Assembly (NCBI GenBank): GCA_938017505.1
Contig: CALIKV010000006.1
Location: forward strand, 62,001-126,000
Source: an uncultured Sulfolobales archaeon
GTDB lineage: Archaea > Thermoproteota > Thermoprotei_A > Sulfolobales > NBVN01
DNA length: 64,000 nt
Reading direction: 5' to 3'
Positions 7,843 to 15,685 of this stretch are shown here, piece by piece (positions within the stretch are counted from its first letter, which is position 1; every line of letters starts with the position of its first letter). Position numbers and translations under genes: made by a program. The notes under the pieces were generated by a model that was not told the DNA's origin, did not search any database, and was given only the letters and a program-made list of their open reading frames with translations.

Positions 7843-8102
7843 TTAGAGGTAATAATGAACCACTTCCTTGATCTTCAGGAGGCCGGCCACACTAATCGCC
7901 AGAACCTCTCTAGTCCTCGTCACCTTTCACATAACTAAAGGACTCAAGCACCGGGGCCAGGGCTTTTCACCATTTTCTTAGCTTTACATCCTTATGTCAG
8001 TGATTGTTATAAGCTATGGGCTGTTACGTAAAAGTCAAGCTGTAGTTGCTGGGGAGCACCGCGTGTGCCACATAATGCCTTGAGTCAAGCGAGGATCTTC
8101 AG

Positions 8103-9371
8103 CTAGGTTCCAGTGCATACCTCCTCTACGGGCTCTTTAGCCAGTCTCTCTCTAAGCGATATGATTAGCTTCAGCGCTTCGATGAATGACCTCACCTCCT
8201 CTAGTGTGTTGTAGACGTAGTAGCTCGCTCTCACAGACCCATTGAACCCTAGTCTGTAGTGTAGCGGGTGGGCACAGTGCCCTCCAGTCCTAACAGCTAT
8301 CCCGAGTAGGTCTAGCGCCTTCCCTACAGTGTGGTGATGTAGATCCCTCACGTTAAAAGCCACTAGGCCTGTCCTCACCTGCGGGTTCTTAGGTCCTAAG
8401 ACGACTATGTCGTCGCCCAGCTCCTCGAATCCCTTGAACGTCTCCCTCACAAGCGCTACATCGTGTTCTCTCACGTCCTTCATCCCAAGCCTCGTGAGGT
8501 ACCTCACAGCCTCAGCCAGCCCTATCATTCCGGCTATGTTGGGTGTCCCGGCAACGTGCCTCCAGGGGAGGTCGTGCCACACCACTGAATCCAGCGTCAC
8601 ATCCTTTATCGTGTCCCCACCCACCCTGAAAGGCTTCATAGATTCGAGGATGTCCTTCCTACCCCATAACACTCCTATCCCCGTCGGCCCGAGCATTTTA
8701 TGGCCGCTGAACGCGATGAAGTCCAGCTCGAGCTCCCTCACGTCCGTCGGGATGTGGGGTACGTACTGAGCTCCATCCCCGACCGCTATAGCTCCTACGG
8801 AGTGCGCCAGCCTTGCTATCCTCCTCGAGTCGTTTATGGTTCCGACGACGTTGCTCGCCATAGGGAACGCCACCACCTTAGTCTTCTCACTGACGACCCT
8901 CTCGAGCTCCTCGTAGTTCAGGAGCCCTTCTTCAGTGACGCTGACGTACTTGACTCTAGCCCCCACTCTCTCTGCGACAGCCCTCCACGGGAGCATGTTA
9001 CTGTGGTGCTCCATGACCGACACCACCACCTCGTCCCCGGGTCTTAGGTTATGCAGGCCCCATCCCCATGCCACGAGGTTCAGGCCGTCAGTGGTGTTTG
9101 CGACGTCAACCACCTCCTCCCAAGAGTAGGCGTTAATGAACTTGGCGAGTACCTCGTGAGCCTCCTCGTAGGCCTTACTTGCCTCCTGCGATAATGTGTG
9201 GAACCCTCTGTGAACGTTCGCGTTGTAGTAAAGGTAGAACCTAGCTACAGCTGCGACGACCTGCCTGGGCTTCTGGGTCGTAGCGGCGTTGTCAAAGTAT
9301 ATGAGAGGCTTCCCGTTGATCTTACGCTTCAGTATCGGGAAGTCCTCCCTAACTTTATTGACGTCAAACAT
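8103..9371 (-). CDS. sufS: Cysteine desulfurase, SufS/CsdA type
   Basis: PLP-dependent enzyme that takes sulfur from cysteine for Fe-S clusters and thio-cofactors. The PLP lysine is in FSGHKMLGPTGIG (about residue 225), the persulfide Cys is in RTGGHCAHPL (about 366), and HHSNMLPW and GDGAQ are also present; this is the group II (SufS) pattern. The ATG at 9371 is preferred over GTG at 9380 because GGGTGA lies five bases before it. It overlaps the preceding thioredoxin-fold gene by 8 bases, indicating coupled translation. No sufBCD or sufE/sufU is nearby; the overlapping thioredoxin-fold protein may be the sulfur-handling partner. Confidence 0.9.
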   Translation of the reverse strand: MFDVNKVREDFPILKRKINGKPLIYFDNAATTQKPRQVVAAVARFYLYYNANVHRGFHTLSQEASKAYEEAHEVLAKFINAYSWEEVVDVANTTDGLNLVAWGWGLHNLRPGDEVVVSVMEHHSNMLPWRAVAERVGARVKYVSVTEEGLLNYEELERVVSEKTKVVAFPMASNVVGTINDSRRIARLAHSVGAIAVGDGAQYVPHIPTDVRELELDFIAFSGHKMLGPTGIGVLWGRKDILESMKPFRVGGDTIKDVTLDSVVWHDLPWRHVAGTPNIAGMIGLAEAVRYLTRLGMKDVREHDVALVRETFKGFEELGDDIVVLGPKNPQVRTGLVAFNVRDLHHHTVGKALDLLGIAVRTGGHCAHPLHYRLGFNGSVRASYYVYNTLEEVRSFIEALKLIISLRERLAKEPVEEVCTGT

Positions 9372-9921
9372 TCTTATCACCCTCGCTCTTCAGCAACTTG
9401 CTTATTAAGCTTATCAGCGTGTCTTCCTTACTTATTGGGGGCTTCACAGGCTCACCCCTCAAGAACTTACCAACCCTTTCAGGGAACGAAGGAACAACGG
9501 TCTTGAGGTCGAGATCACTTAGAACTCCCTCATACTTCTCCTTGTAAGCAAGCCTCCCATCCACCCAACTCGTCAACATGGTTGTGGGAGATGAGTGGAC
9601 GTCGAAGTGCATGTAAGTCACTGATGCAGGTACCGAAGCACAGTCCCTAGCGAACCAGCCGCAGAGAACTATGTAGAACGTGAAGTCATTGCTCCCACTA
9701 CATAAACTCCTGACGAACGGGTACCAGTAGATGTCGTACCTTCTGCAAGCGGAGCACTTAGTGTTATCGAAGTAAATGACCGAGTACCTGTCTTGAGGAA
9801 TAAATGGGTCAAGGCCCTGAACATGTAGGTAAACCCACTCGTCATCCCTGGGTAGGTACTTGTAGATGCCGTGTTTGCTCTCAGCACCTACTTCTCTGAC
9901 CCTCAACTCCACGTCAATCAC
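9364..9921 (-). CDS. Thioredoxin-fold protein with CxxC, partner of the cysteine desulfurase
   Basis: A 185-residue soluble protein. A beta strand followed by YFDNTKCSACRRYD (C56 and C59) is a thioredoxin-like active site in a CSAC version. Further cysteines occur at about 74, 87 and 94 (VLCGWFARDC). A cis-Pro-type loop may be SSPTTMLTSWVDGR. No signal peptide. GTG start. The TATA element sits about 27 bases upstream, so the mRNA is probably leaderless. Its end overlaps sufS by 8 bases, suggesting that it reduces or carries persulfide from SufS. I do not recognise a named family; a generic redox thioredoxin is the alternative. Confidence 0.6.
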   Translation of the reverse strand: MIDVELRVREVGAESKHGIYKYLPRDDEWVYLHVQGLDPFIPQDRYSVIYFDNTKCSACRRYDIYWYPFVRSLCSGSNDFTFYIVLCGWFARDCASVPASVTYMHFDVHSSPTTMLTSWVDGRLAYKEKYEGVLSDLDLKTVVPSFPERVGKFLRGEPVKPPISKEDTLISLISKLLKSEGDKNV

Positions 9922-9941
9922 CAGAATAATAACGCTGAGTC

Positions 9942-9953
9942 AAGTTAAAATAG
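9942..9953 (-). promoter_or_regulatory. TATA promoter of the thioredoxin-fold/sufS operon
   Basis: The minus strand reads CTATTTTAACTT, about 27 bases before the GTG start at 9921, the usual spacing for a leaderless archaeal transcript. Confidence 0.45.
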
Positions 9954-9993
9954 TGTAACTTAGTTGTTTAATCAGGCCCGCTAAGAGTTCTGA

Positions 9994-10146
9994 ACCACTG
10001 CTGACGTGAATCTCAGCGGCTACAGGAGCGTCGCGTCCTTCAAGTTGATGAGGCCTGATAACGACACGCTTATCAACGTGTACTTCAAGTTACGGCTTGA
10101 TGGAGTTGAGACAGTGCCGAGTTATAATGTCTGTTGTCATAACTAA
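9994..10146 (+). pseudogene. Short protein-like fragment upstream of hypD
   Basis: An open stretch of about 50 codons ends with TAA at 10144-10146 and reads like the C-terminal beta-rich end of a larger protein (for example GYRSVASFKLMRP, DTLINVYFKLRLDGVE). A GTG at 10006 could start a 46-residue product, but no ribosome binding site is evident. It stops 11 bases before hypD. Most likely a gene remnant; I cannot name the source. Confidence 0.25.
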
Positions 10147-10157
10147 GTGGTGATTGA

Positions 10158-11294
10158 ATGGACCTGAGGGCTAGGATTAGAGATCTCTACGTGAGTAACC
10201 CGGAGACATCAAGGATGGTTGAGGACATTAAACAACTTGCCAGATCTCTCAAGGGGCAGGATCTCAAGATCATGGATTTCTGTGGAACGCATGAGTGGAC
10301 CATAACGAGCTACGGGATAAGGACCCTCATGCCTGAGAATGTCGAGTTGATCGCAGGGCCGGGTTGCCCCGTCTGCGTGACGCCGGGCCACTACGTCGAG
10401 GGTCTGGTGAGGCTTTCTCTAGAGGGTGTTAACGTCATCACTTACGGCGACGCCTTCAACCTACCCTCCCTGAGGGGGAGTAAGCCCAAGAGCCTTGCGG
10501 AGGCTAAGGCCATGGGCGGTAGGGTGTTAGTGGTCTACAGCTTCCTAGACGCTGTTAAGGAGGCGTTGAAGAGACGTAGCGAGGAGCACGTCTTCTTCGC
10601 AGTAGGCTTCGAGACCACGATGCCGGCGACCGCCGAGCCTCTTCACGGCGGGATCGTCCCTCCTAACCTCACAATACTGAGTGCCTACAGACTGACGCCT
10701 CCAATAATGAGACACCTCCTTGAAAACGCACGTGACATACGCATCGACGGGATTATAGCGCCTGGCCATGTCTCAGCGGTGATAGGGTCGAGAGCTTGGG
10801 AGTTCCTAGTCAACGAATATGGCGTGCCGACAGTGGTTTCAGGCTTCGAGCCTGTGGACGTGCTCCTCTCCATACTCTCCATACTTAAGTGTAAGGCGAG
10901 GGGGAGACCGGCTTTAGTCAACGAATACGGGAGGGTTGTAAGGCCTGAGGGAAGTCTCAGGGCCAAGATGGTTATAGACAAGGTCTTCAAGACCTACGAC
11001 TCCTACTGGAGGGGGATAGGAGTGGTTAGGTCGAGTGGAGCAGTGTTTAAAGAGGAATTCGAGGACTATAACGCCTCCCTTAAATACGGGATTAAGGAGA
11101 CAACGGACTTCAGCGACGTGCTACCTGGATGTAGGTGTGGTGAAGTAACACTTGGTAAGGCGAAACCCACGGAATGCCCTCTCTTCATGAAGGTCTGCAC
11201 CCCTGAGAACCCCTACGGTCCCTGTATGGTCAGCTCCGAAGGAACCTGCAGGATATGGGCTGAGAACCTGCCAGCAGTGCTTGATGAGCTTTAG
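10158..11294 (+). CDS. hypD: [NiFe]-hydrogenase maturation protein HypD
   Basis: Scaffold Fe-S protein that, with HypC, carries the Fe(CN)2CO unit inserted into NiFe hydrogenases. The 378-residue protein has the diagnostic blocks DFCGTHEW (C42), GPGCPVC (C70, C73), FFAVGFETTMPATA, and a C-terminal cysteine cluster (LPGCRCGEVTLGKAKPTECP through the last Cys in GTCRIW) that binds a 4Fe-4S cluster. ATG start, preceded by GTGGTGATTGA. It heads a plus-strand group with hypA and hypB, separated from them by 203 bases containing hairpins. HypC is not adjacent, which is unusual. Confidence 0.96.
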   Translation: MDLRARIRDLYVSNPETSRMVEDIKQLARSLKGQDLKIMDFCGTHEWTITSYGIRTLMPENVELIAGPGCPVCVTPGHYVEGLVRLSLEGVNVITYGDAFNLPSLRGSKPKSLAEAKAMGGRVLVVYSFLDAVKEALKRRSEEHVFFAVGFETTMPATAEPLHGGIVPPNLTILSAYRLTPPIMRHLLENARDIRIDGIIAPGHVSAVIGSRAWEFLVNEYGVPTVVSGFEPVDVLLSILSILKCKARGRPALVNEYGRVVRPEGSLRAKMVIDKVFKTYDSYWRGIGVVRSSGAVFKEEFEDYNASLKYGIKETTDFSDVLPGCRCGEVTLGKAKPTECPLFMKVCTPENPYGPCMVSSEGTCRIWAENLPAVLDEL

Positions 11295-11366
11295 TGCCTT
11301 GAAAGGGACGTGCTAGTAACAATAACCGATGTAATGATGCCCGATATCATGACTACTTCTTCCCCG

Positions 11367-11420
11367 CCCTCTTCAGAGAGGGACATCAACTCAGTGGGTT
11401 TTTCACATCCTCTGGATGTG
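11367..11420 (+). terminator. Two hairpins between hypD and hypA
   Basis: Two inverted repeats lie 70-125 bases after hypD. CCCTCT-TCAG-AGAGGG is at 11367-11382, and CACATCC-TCT-GGATGTG is at 11404-11420. The first is followed by GTGGGTTTTT and the second by AACTTTTAG. They could end the hypD transcript, or be ends of a lost insertion element. I do not favour one strongly. Confidence 0.35.
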
Positions 11421-11445
11421 TGAACTTTTAGTAATGTCCCCTATA

Positions 11446-11492
11446 CATAAATAAAAGACTTAATAAAAAGAGGGTTTCCATACTCTTGGGAG
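11446..11492 (+). promoter_or_regulatory. hypA promoter and ribosome binding site
   Basis: CATAAATAAAAG (11446-11457) is a TATA-type element. GGGAG (11488-11492) is a ribosome binding site five bases before the GTG at 11498. This spacing decides the hypA start in favour of GTG 11498 over the TTG at 11486. Confidence 0.45.
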
Positions 11493-11497
11493 TTAAA

Positions 11498-11920
11498 GTG
11501 GTTCATGAGTGGGCTTTAGCCGAGGGTGTGTGTAAGTATGTCGCCAGCGTAGCGAAGGGGAAAAGGCTCAGGAGAGTTAGGATCGCTTTAGGCGAGCTTC
11601 AATCGATAGACGAGAATGTTTTTAGGTTCGCTTTAACGGAGCTCCTCAAGACACAGGGTTTCGAGGTTGATGAGGACGTCGTCGAATTCGTTGCCAGGTA
11701 CGCGGTCCTCCAGTGCAGGAGGTGCGGACACTCGTGGGGGCTCGGGGAAACAGGCCTAAGCGAGGAGGAGAGGGAGGCCGTCCATTTCATCCCTGAAGTG
11801 ATCCATGCCTATACCTCCTGCCCGAAGTGTGGCTCCAGAGACTTTGAGGTGGTTGAGGGAAGAAGCGTTGAGATCTTGGAGGTGTTGTGGGATGACTCAG
11901 TGGAAGACGCTATCACGTGA
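11498..11920 (+). CDS. hypA: Nickel insertion chaperone HypA
   Basis: Delivers nickel to hydrogenase with HypB. From the GTG at 11498 the protein begins M-V-H-E-W-A-L-A-E. The family's nickel site is the N-terminal MHE, here displaced by one residue unless the Val is the processed terminus. The zinc ribbon is CRRCGHSW and CPKCGSRDF, separated by a long insert of the archaeal type. Length is about 140 residues. The downstream ATPase gene starts 29 bases inside hypA, so the two are translationally coupled. The supporting ribosome binding site is at 11488-11492. Confidence 0.92.
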   Translation: MVHEWALAEGVCKYVASVAKGKRLRRVRIALGELQSIDENVFRFALTELLKTQGFEVDEDVVEFVARYAVLQCRRCGHSWGLGETGLSEEEREAVHFIPEVIHAYTSCPKCGSRDFEVVEGRSVEILEVLWDDSVEDAIT

Positions 11921-12650
11921 CCCGCGCAGGTTAGTTATCGAGGAAAGACTTAAGAGTGTCAGGAGGGTTGTGCCGGTCATGAGCCCTAAAGGCGGGGTCG
12001 GAAAGACCGTAATGTCAGCACTTACGGCACTGACGCTGGCTGAGAAGGGCCTTAGAATTGGAATACTTGACCTCGATGTGACGAACCCCTCAATTCACCT
12101 AGCTCTAGGCGTGGACTCACGACTTAAGCCATCAGAGGAAAGAGGGGTGATACCTCCAGAAGTGTGGGGAGTCAGGGTGATGAGCGTCGCCTACTACTCT
12201 GAGGGAAACCCACTGCCGCTGAGGGGGTTTGAGCTCGTGGATGTCGTGAGAGAGGTGCTGGCGATCACCGTTTGGGGAGCTCTCGACTACCTGATAGTAG
12301 ACACACCACCTGGGATGAGCGACGTCTTCATGGAGGTCCTCAACAACGTTAGGAGGGTCGAGCCCCTCGTAGTCACCACCCCGAGCCCCCTCTCACTGAA
12401 GCCCGTTAAGTCCTTGTTGAAGATTCTCAGAGAGGTCGGAGTCCCTGTCCTGGGGTTAGTTGAGAACATGAGCGACCGGCCCTCCGAGCACGTGCTCAGC
12501 CTCTGCAGGGAGTACGGCGTAAGGTATCTTGGGAACGTCCCTAATGACCCCTTCCTGAACGCGAGCGTGGGAGATGTAGATACGATGAGGAGGACACAGG
12601 CGTTCAGAAGGGTTGAGGAGTTGCTCCGCGCTCAAGAACTGCTGCGCTAG
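11892..12650 (+). CDS. hypB: Mrp/MinD-type ATPase, ATPase-type HypB for hydrogenase nickel insertion
   Basis: A P-loop ATPase of about 252 residues. The deviant Walker A motif SPKGGVGKTVMSA is at about residues 30-42, followed by ILDLDVTNPS (switch I type) and LIVDTPPGMSD (Walker B). This is the Mrp/NBP35/MinD group, not the GTPase HypB of bacteria. In Thermococcus the hydrogenase HypB is this ATPase type and forms a complex with HypA; overlap with hypA here supports the same role. The ATG at 11892 is chosen because family members start shortly before the P loop. Without the context it would be called an Fe-S carrier ATPase. Confidence 0.82.
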   Translation: MTQWKTLSRDPRRLVIEERLKSVRRVVPVMSPKGGVGKTVMSALTALTLAEKGLRIGILDLDVTNPSIHLALGVDSRLKPSEERGVIPPEVWGVRVMSVAYYSEGNPLPLRGFELVDVVREVLAITVWGALDYLIVDTPPGMSDVFMEVLNNVRRVEPLVVTTPSPLSLKPVKSLLKILREVGVPVLGLVENMSDRPSEHVLSLCREYGVRYLGNVPNDPFLNASVGDVDTMRRTQAFRRVEELLRAQELLR

Positions 12651-12843
12651 TGGTTCAGGCGCTCTATTAGTTGACCCTAGATACGGGAGCTCGACAGTCA
12701 CTCATGAACTCGTGGCGAGCGTTTGTGAACCGCAGACAAAGCGGAAGTCCCTAGACGAACATTTCACTCGTACCGTTGGGCTCTCATCCAGGTTGATCCA
12801 TACGAACTTGGAGCGCTGCACATTGCCCTGGCCGTTATCACCA

Positions 12844-13998
12844 TCATCTGTAGTATCCCCTGTAAAGGAGCACTCCAACGAGCAGTACAATAATGCTCGA
12901 CGTTGTGATTACAAAGAGGTCAAGCAGTACTGTGGGGCTTGTCGGGGCTGCTTCACACAGGAAGAGTGTCGTCAGTGCATCCGTCACGTAATAGCTAGTG
13001 ATAAACATGCTCGCGAGCCTTGCTGTCGGCGAAAGTGAGAACGCGATGAATGCGCCCAAGAAGAGTTGTGGTATGACGAAGATGAAGGAGGCGCCTGTAG
13101 CTGCACCGGGGCTCTTCGAGATCGTCGCGGCAATCAACCCAAAGCCCACGTTCGAGAGCGAGAATATCAAGACGGCCGTGAAGGCGAGGAGATAGGTCGG
13201 GACCCCCATGCTTGGTCTGAACTCTATCAAGTGCATGACCGTGAAGAGTATCAACGCCTGAATCAGCGCTATGATCGCGTATGTCAAGACATAGCTTGTC
13301 ATGAACTCCGCCGGCGTCGTCGGCGTTGTCATCACTCTCTTCAGCATCCCACTCTCCCTGTCCTGCGTGAAGGTCTGAGCGACCATCATTATGAGGAAGA
13401 TCGAAGCGAAAGTGAACATGCCTGGGGCAATGAACTCGAGGCTCATGGCCTGCCTCACTTTAACGAGAGAGGCTACCTCAACTTTGATGGGGGATGCGGA
13501 GCAACTTCGTGATACCCCAGTGAACGCGTCGACCGCTTGCTTCAACACCGTCGGTATGACCTGCGTTGTGATCACCGAACCTCTATCAAGATAGAGGGAT
13601 ATTGTGGCATTGATCCGCTTGCCCGGATTTTCAGGATCCGAGCGGTAGGTAGTAAGGCTCTCCTCGATGTTCTCGGGGATCACGAGCACCGCCTGGATCC
13701 TGCCTTGAGTCAAATCCTCCTGGGCTACCTGGTTGTTGAGATACTCCTGAGGCTTCAGCACGCCAGTGGCAGACAACGCTTCGATTAGACCACGGGCATA
13801 GTCCGTCGAGTTGTTATGGCTTGCTAGGACGACGCCGACGGTGTATGAGGGTTGCGTCGCATCGGCCTCGCCGAAGGACATGCTAAAAGCCGAAACAAAC
13901 ACTACCGGGAACATTATTATCATGAAGACTACTGCGGGATCCCTGAATATCTTCCTGACCTCCTTCTTAGCCAGGGCCTTAACGCGCTGGAACCTCAT
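12844..13998 (-). CDS. ABC-2 type transporter permease (NatB-like)
   Basis: A 384-residue membrane protein. One N-terminal transmembrane segment (VVFMIIMFPVVFVSAFSMSFG) is followed by a large extracytoplasmic part (about residues 45-170) and five hydrophobic segments from about 175 to the end. A conserved QDRESGMLKRVMTTP loop lies between them. This is the layout of drug/lipid/Na+ exporters of the ABC-2 class. One base separates it from the upstream ATPase gene, its obvious partner. That ATPase is frameshifted, so the exporter may be inactive unless the shift is a sequence error. Substrate unknown. Confidence 0.85.
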   Translation of the reverse strand: MRFQRVKALAKKEVRKIFRDPAVVFMIIMFPVVFVSAFSMSFGEADATQPSYTVGVVLASHNNSTDYARGLIEALSATGVLKPQEYLNNQVAQEDLTQGRIQAVLVIPENIEESLTTYRSDPENPGKRINATISLYLDRGSVITTQVIPTVLKQAVDAFTGVSRSCSASPIKVEVASLVKVRQAMSLEFIAPGMFTFASIFLIMMVAQTFTQDRESGMLKRVMTTPTTPAEFMTSYVLTYAIIALIQALILFTVMHLIEFRPSMGVPTYLLAFTAVLIFSLSNVGFGLIAATISKSPGAATGASFIFVIPQLFLGAFIAFSLSPTARLASMFITSYYVTDALTTLFLCEAAPTSPTVLLDLFVITTSSIIVLLVGVLLYRGYYR

Positions 13999-13999
13999 C

Positions 14000-14724
14000 T
14001 TAGATCTCCTCCCTTATCCCCCTTCCAGTTAGCGCTATGAAGACCTCTTCAAGGTTCCTTACACCACGCCCAGCTATGAGTTCCCTCGGAGCGCCTAATG
14101 CAATTACCCTCCCGTAGTCGATCACCCCTACACGGTCACAGAGTTCTTCAGCCTCCTCCATGTAGTGAGTCGTTAAGAACACAGTCTTCCCAGTCATATT
14201 CAACTCCCTCACTAAATCCCACACTACGCGGCGGGACTGAGGGTCCATGCCGACCGTGGGTTCATCCAGAAACACCATCCCCGGGTCATGGATCAATGCG
14301 AGGATCAGGCTTAACCTCCTCTTCATCCCGCCGCTGTACTTAGCGACCTTCCTCCTGATATCGTGCTCAAGGCTCATTTTCCTGACGAGTTCTCCTCCCC
14401 TAGTCTCAACGACCTCCCTGCTGAGGAGGTGGAGGTCGCCGAACAACTCGATGTTCTCCCAACCGGTCAGGTGATAGTAGACCGCTGTCTCCTGCGGGCA
14501 TACTCCTATCAACCCCTTAATCTTGGAGACGTCGATAGCTACGTCATGCCCAAGTATCGTAGCCCGCCCGCTCGTCGGCCTCACATGCCCCGTCAGGACG
14601 TTCACTGCTGTAGTCTTACCCGCGCCGTTCGGTCCGAGAAGCCCGAAGACCTATCCCTAAAGACGTCGAGTGTGACTCCATCCAATGCAGTGACGTCTTC
14701 AAACCTCTTCACCACGTTTTCCAT
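14000..14724 (-). pseudogene. ABC transporter ATP-binding protein, frameshifted at the Walker A region
   Basis: The main frame (14605-14000) encodes Q-loop, signature (YSGGMKRRLSL), Walker B (MVFLDEPTVGMDPQ) and H-loop (FLTTHYMEEAEELCD) but lacks the N-terminus. Upstream, an ATG at 14724 opens a frame reading MENVVKRFEDVTALDGVTLD. This changes frame near 14650, just before VFGLLGPNGAGKTTAVNVL, where the Walker A continues in the main frame after an in-frame TAG. Loss of one G in the GATAGG|TCTTC region explains it. Either a recent pseudogene or a sequencing error in an otherwise normal exporter ATPase. Confidence 0.8.
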
Positions 14725-15104
14725 CTTCACCGCTACATCTGCCGCGAAAGACTCCCTTGGATTAACAAGCTATAGCATTAATAAACCTAACAAAAAGTAG
14801 GAATTAATCAAAGATTATCAAAATTTACAACATAGTATAAGAAGTTTTTAAATAATTTAGGTAAAAATATCTTAAACAGACTCACCAAGTTGGTGAACCA
14901 CAGTTTTAGGCATTTATGGTGTCGGGGCCGCGGTTACGTAGCACGCTCTAAAACCCCCCACCTCTCAGAGCTCGCGCTGCTTGCGCTCCTGCGTTGCACC
15001 TACCTCATGTAACGATCCCTAACCGCTCAGCTATTTCCTACTGACTTGTTTCCATGGTGTTTGTTCCCCTACCAGCTCACGCAACCCTACCCAGGCGATC
15101 AAGT
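14725..15104. other. Noncoding region: A/T-rich block, palindrome and G/C-rich block
   Basis: No convincing gene. From 14760 to 14880 it is A/T-rich and holds promoter-like elements on both strands (for example AAAAATATCTTAAA at 14867-14880 on plus). A perfect palindrome TCACCAA-G-TTGGTGA lies at 14882-14896. From about 14920 to 15100 the sequence becomes G/C-rich without a long reading frame, which in a thermophile can mark a structured RNA. I recognise no tRNA, SRP RNA or RNase P RNA signature. Confidence 0.4.
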
Positions 15105-15107
15105 AAA

Positions 15108-15144
15108 GATTTAATGTTTTGATTCGAATATTCGATTTAGGTGG
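15108..15144 (+). promoter_or_regulatory. Promoter of the hydrogenase endopeptidase gene with a 12-bp palindrome
   Basis: A TATA-type AGATTTAATG (15108-15117) is followed by the perfect palindrome TCGAATATTCGA (15124-15135), located between TATA and the expected transcript start. Then comes the ribosome binding site GGTGG (15140-15144), four bases before the TTG at 15149. The palindrome is a candidate repressor operator. Confidence 0.45.
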
Positions 15145-15148
15145 TGTG

Positions 15149-15685
15149 TTGAACAGGGTTTATGAAGTCCATCTTAAGGACTTAGTATGTGGTGATTACC
15201 GCTTTCTCTGTGTCGGGACTGAGTTAAGGAGGGATGACGCCGCCGGCCTACGTCTATGTGATCTCCTCGAGTCCGGCGGATTCCCTGGGGGTAGGCTTGT
15301 GAGGTGTGAGTTCGGTCTTGAGAACTGCGTGTCGGCTGTAGAGAGGGTGTCGGTCAGGAAGGCTGTCCTTATAGACGCTATGATCCCTCTCAGGCTGGAG
15401 GTCGGGGACGTTGATTACGTCCTCACGGACTTTAGCTCCGTTGAAGACAAGATATCCCTCGTCACGACGCACTCGATTCCCGTTAAGTTCGTCGTGGATA
15501 TGTTGAGGGGTGAGGGATTGCTGGGGGAGGTCATGGTATTAGGCATTGTGGCAAGGGATCTCAACCTGGGTGAGGGGTTGAGCCAGAGGGTTCAGGAGGC
15601 TGTGGACCATCTGTCGAGAACCATCCTTGACTTATGGAGAGACTGCCCGTCTAGGTCAGCTGGGTTAGAACAACTGAGAGAGTGA
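15149..15685 (+). CDS. Hydrogenase maturation endopeptidase (HycI/peptidase M52 family)
   Basis: Nickel-dependent protease that removes the C-terminal tail of the hydrogenase large subunit after nickel insertion. Family features seen: LCVGTELRRDDAAGLRL (GxxxxxDD motif), VLIDAM with the second metal ligand, and TTHSIPVKF with the His ligand. The product is about 178 residues. TTG at 15149 is chosen from the GGTGG site just upstream; an in-frame TTG at 15119 would precede the expected transcript start. Its last 35 bases overlap the 3' end of mbhM on the other strand, so it converges on its substrate operon. Confidence 0.85.
   Translation: MNRVYEVHLKDLVCGDYRFLCVGTELRRDDAAGLRLCDLLESGGFPGGRLVRCEFGLENCVSAVERVSVRKAVLIDAMIPLRLEVGDVDYVLTDFSSVEDKISLVTTHSIPVKFVVDMLRGEGLLGEVMVLGIVARDLNLGEGLSQRVQEAVDHLSRTILDLWRDCPSRSAGLEQLRE

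Noticed and set aside
7843..8102. Possible C/D-box RNA or extra gene between thiM and sufS
   Set aside because: There is no complete C and D box pair and no reading frame with a start signal; only a weak plus-strand TATA-like TTATAAGC was seen.
12613..13038. Plus-strand reading frame covering the end of hypB and the ABC permease end
   Set aside because: It lies antisense to the conserved permease, begins inside hypB and has no domain or ribosome binding site.
14000..14605. The 201-codon ABC ATPase frame as a complete gene
   Set aside because: It lacks the Walker A motif, whose coding sequence is present immediately upstream in the wrong frame, so it is part of a frameshifted gene.
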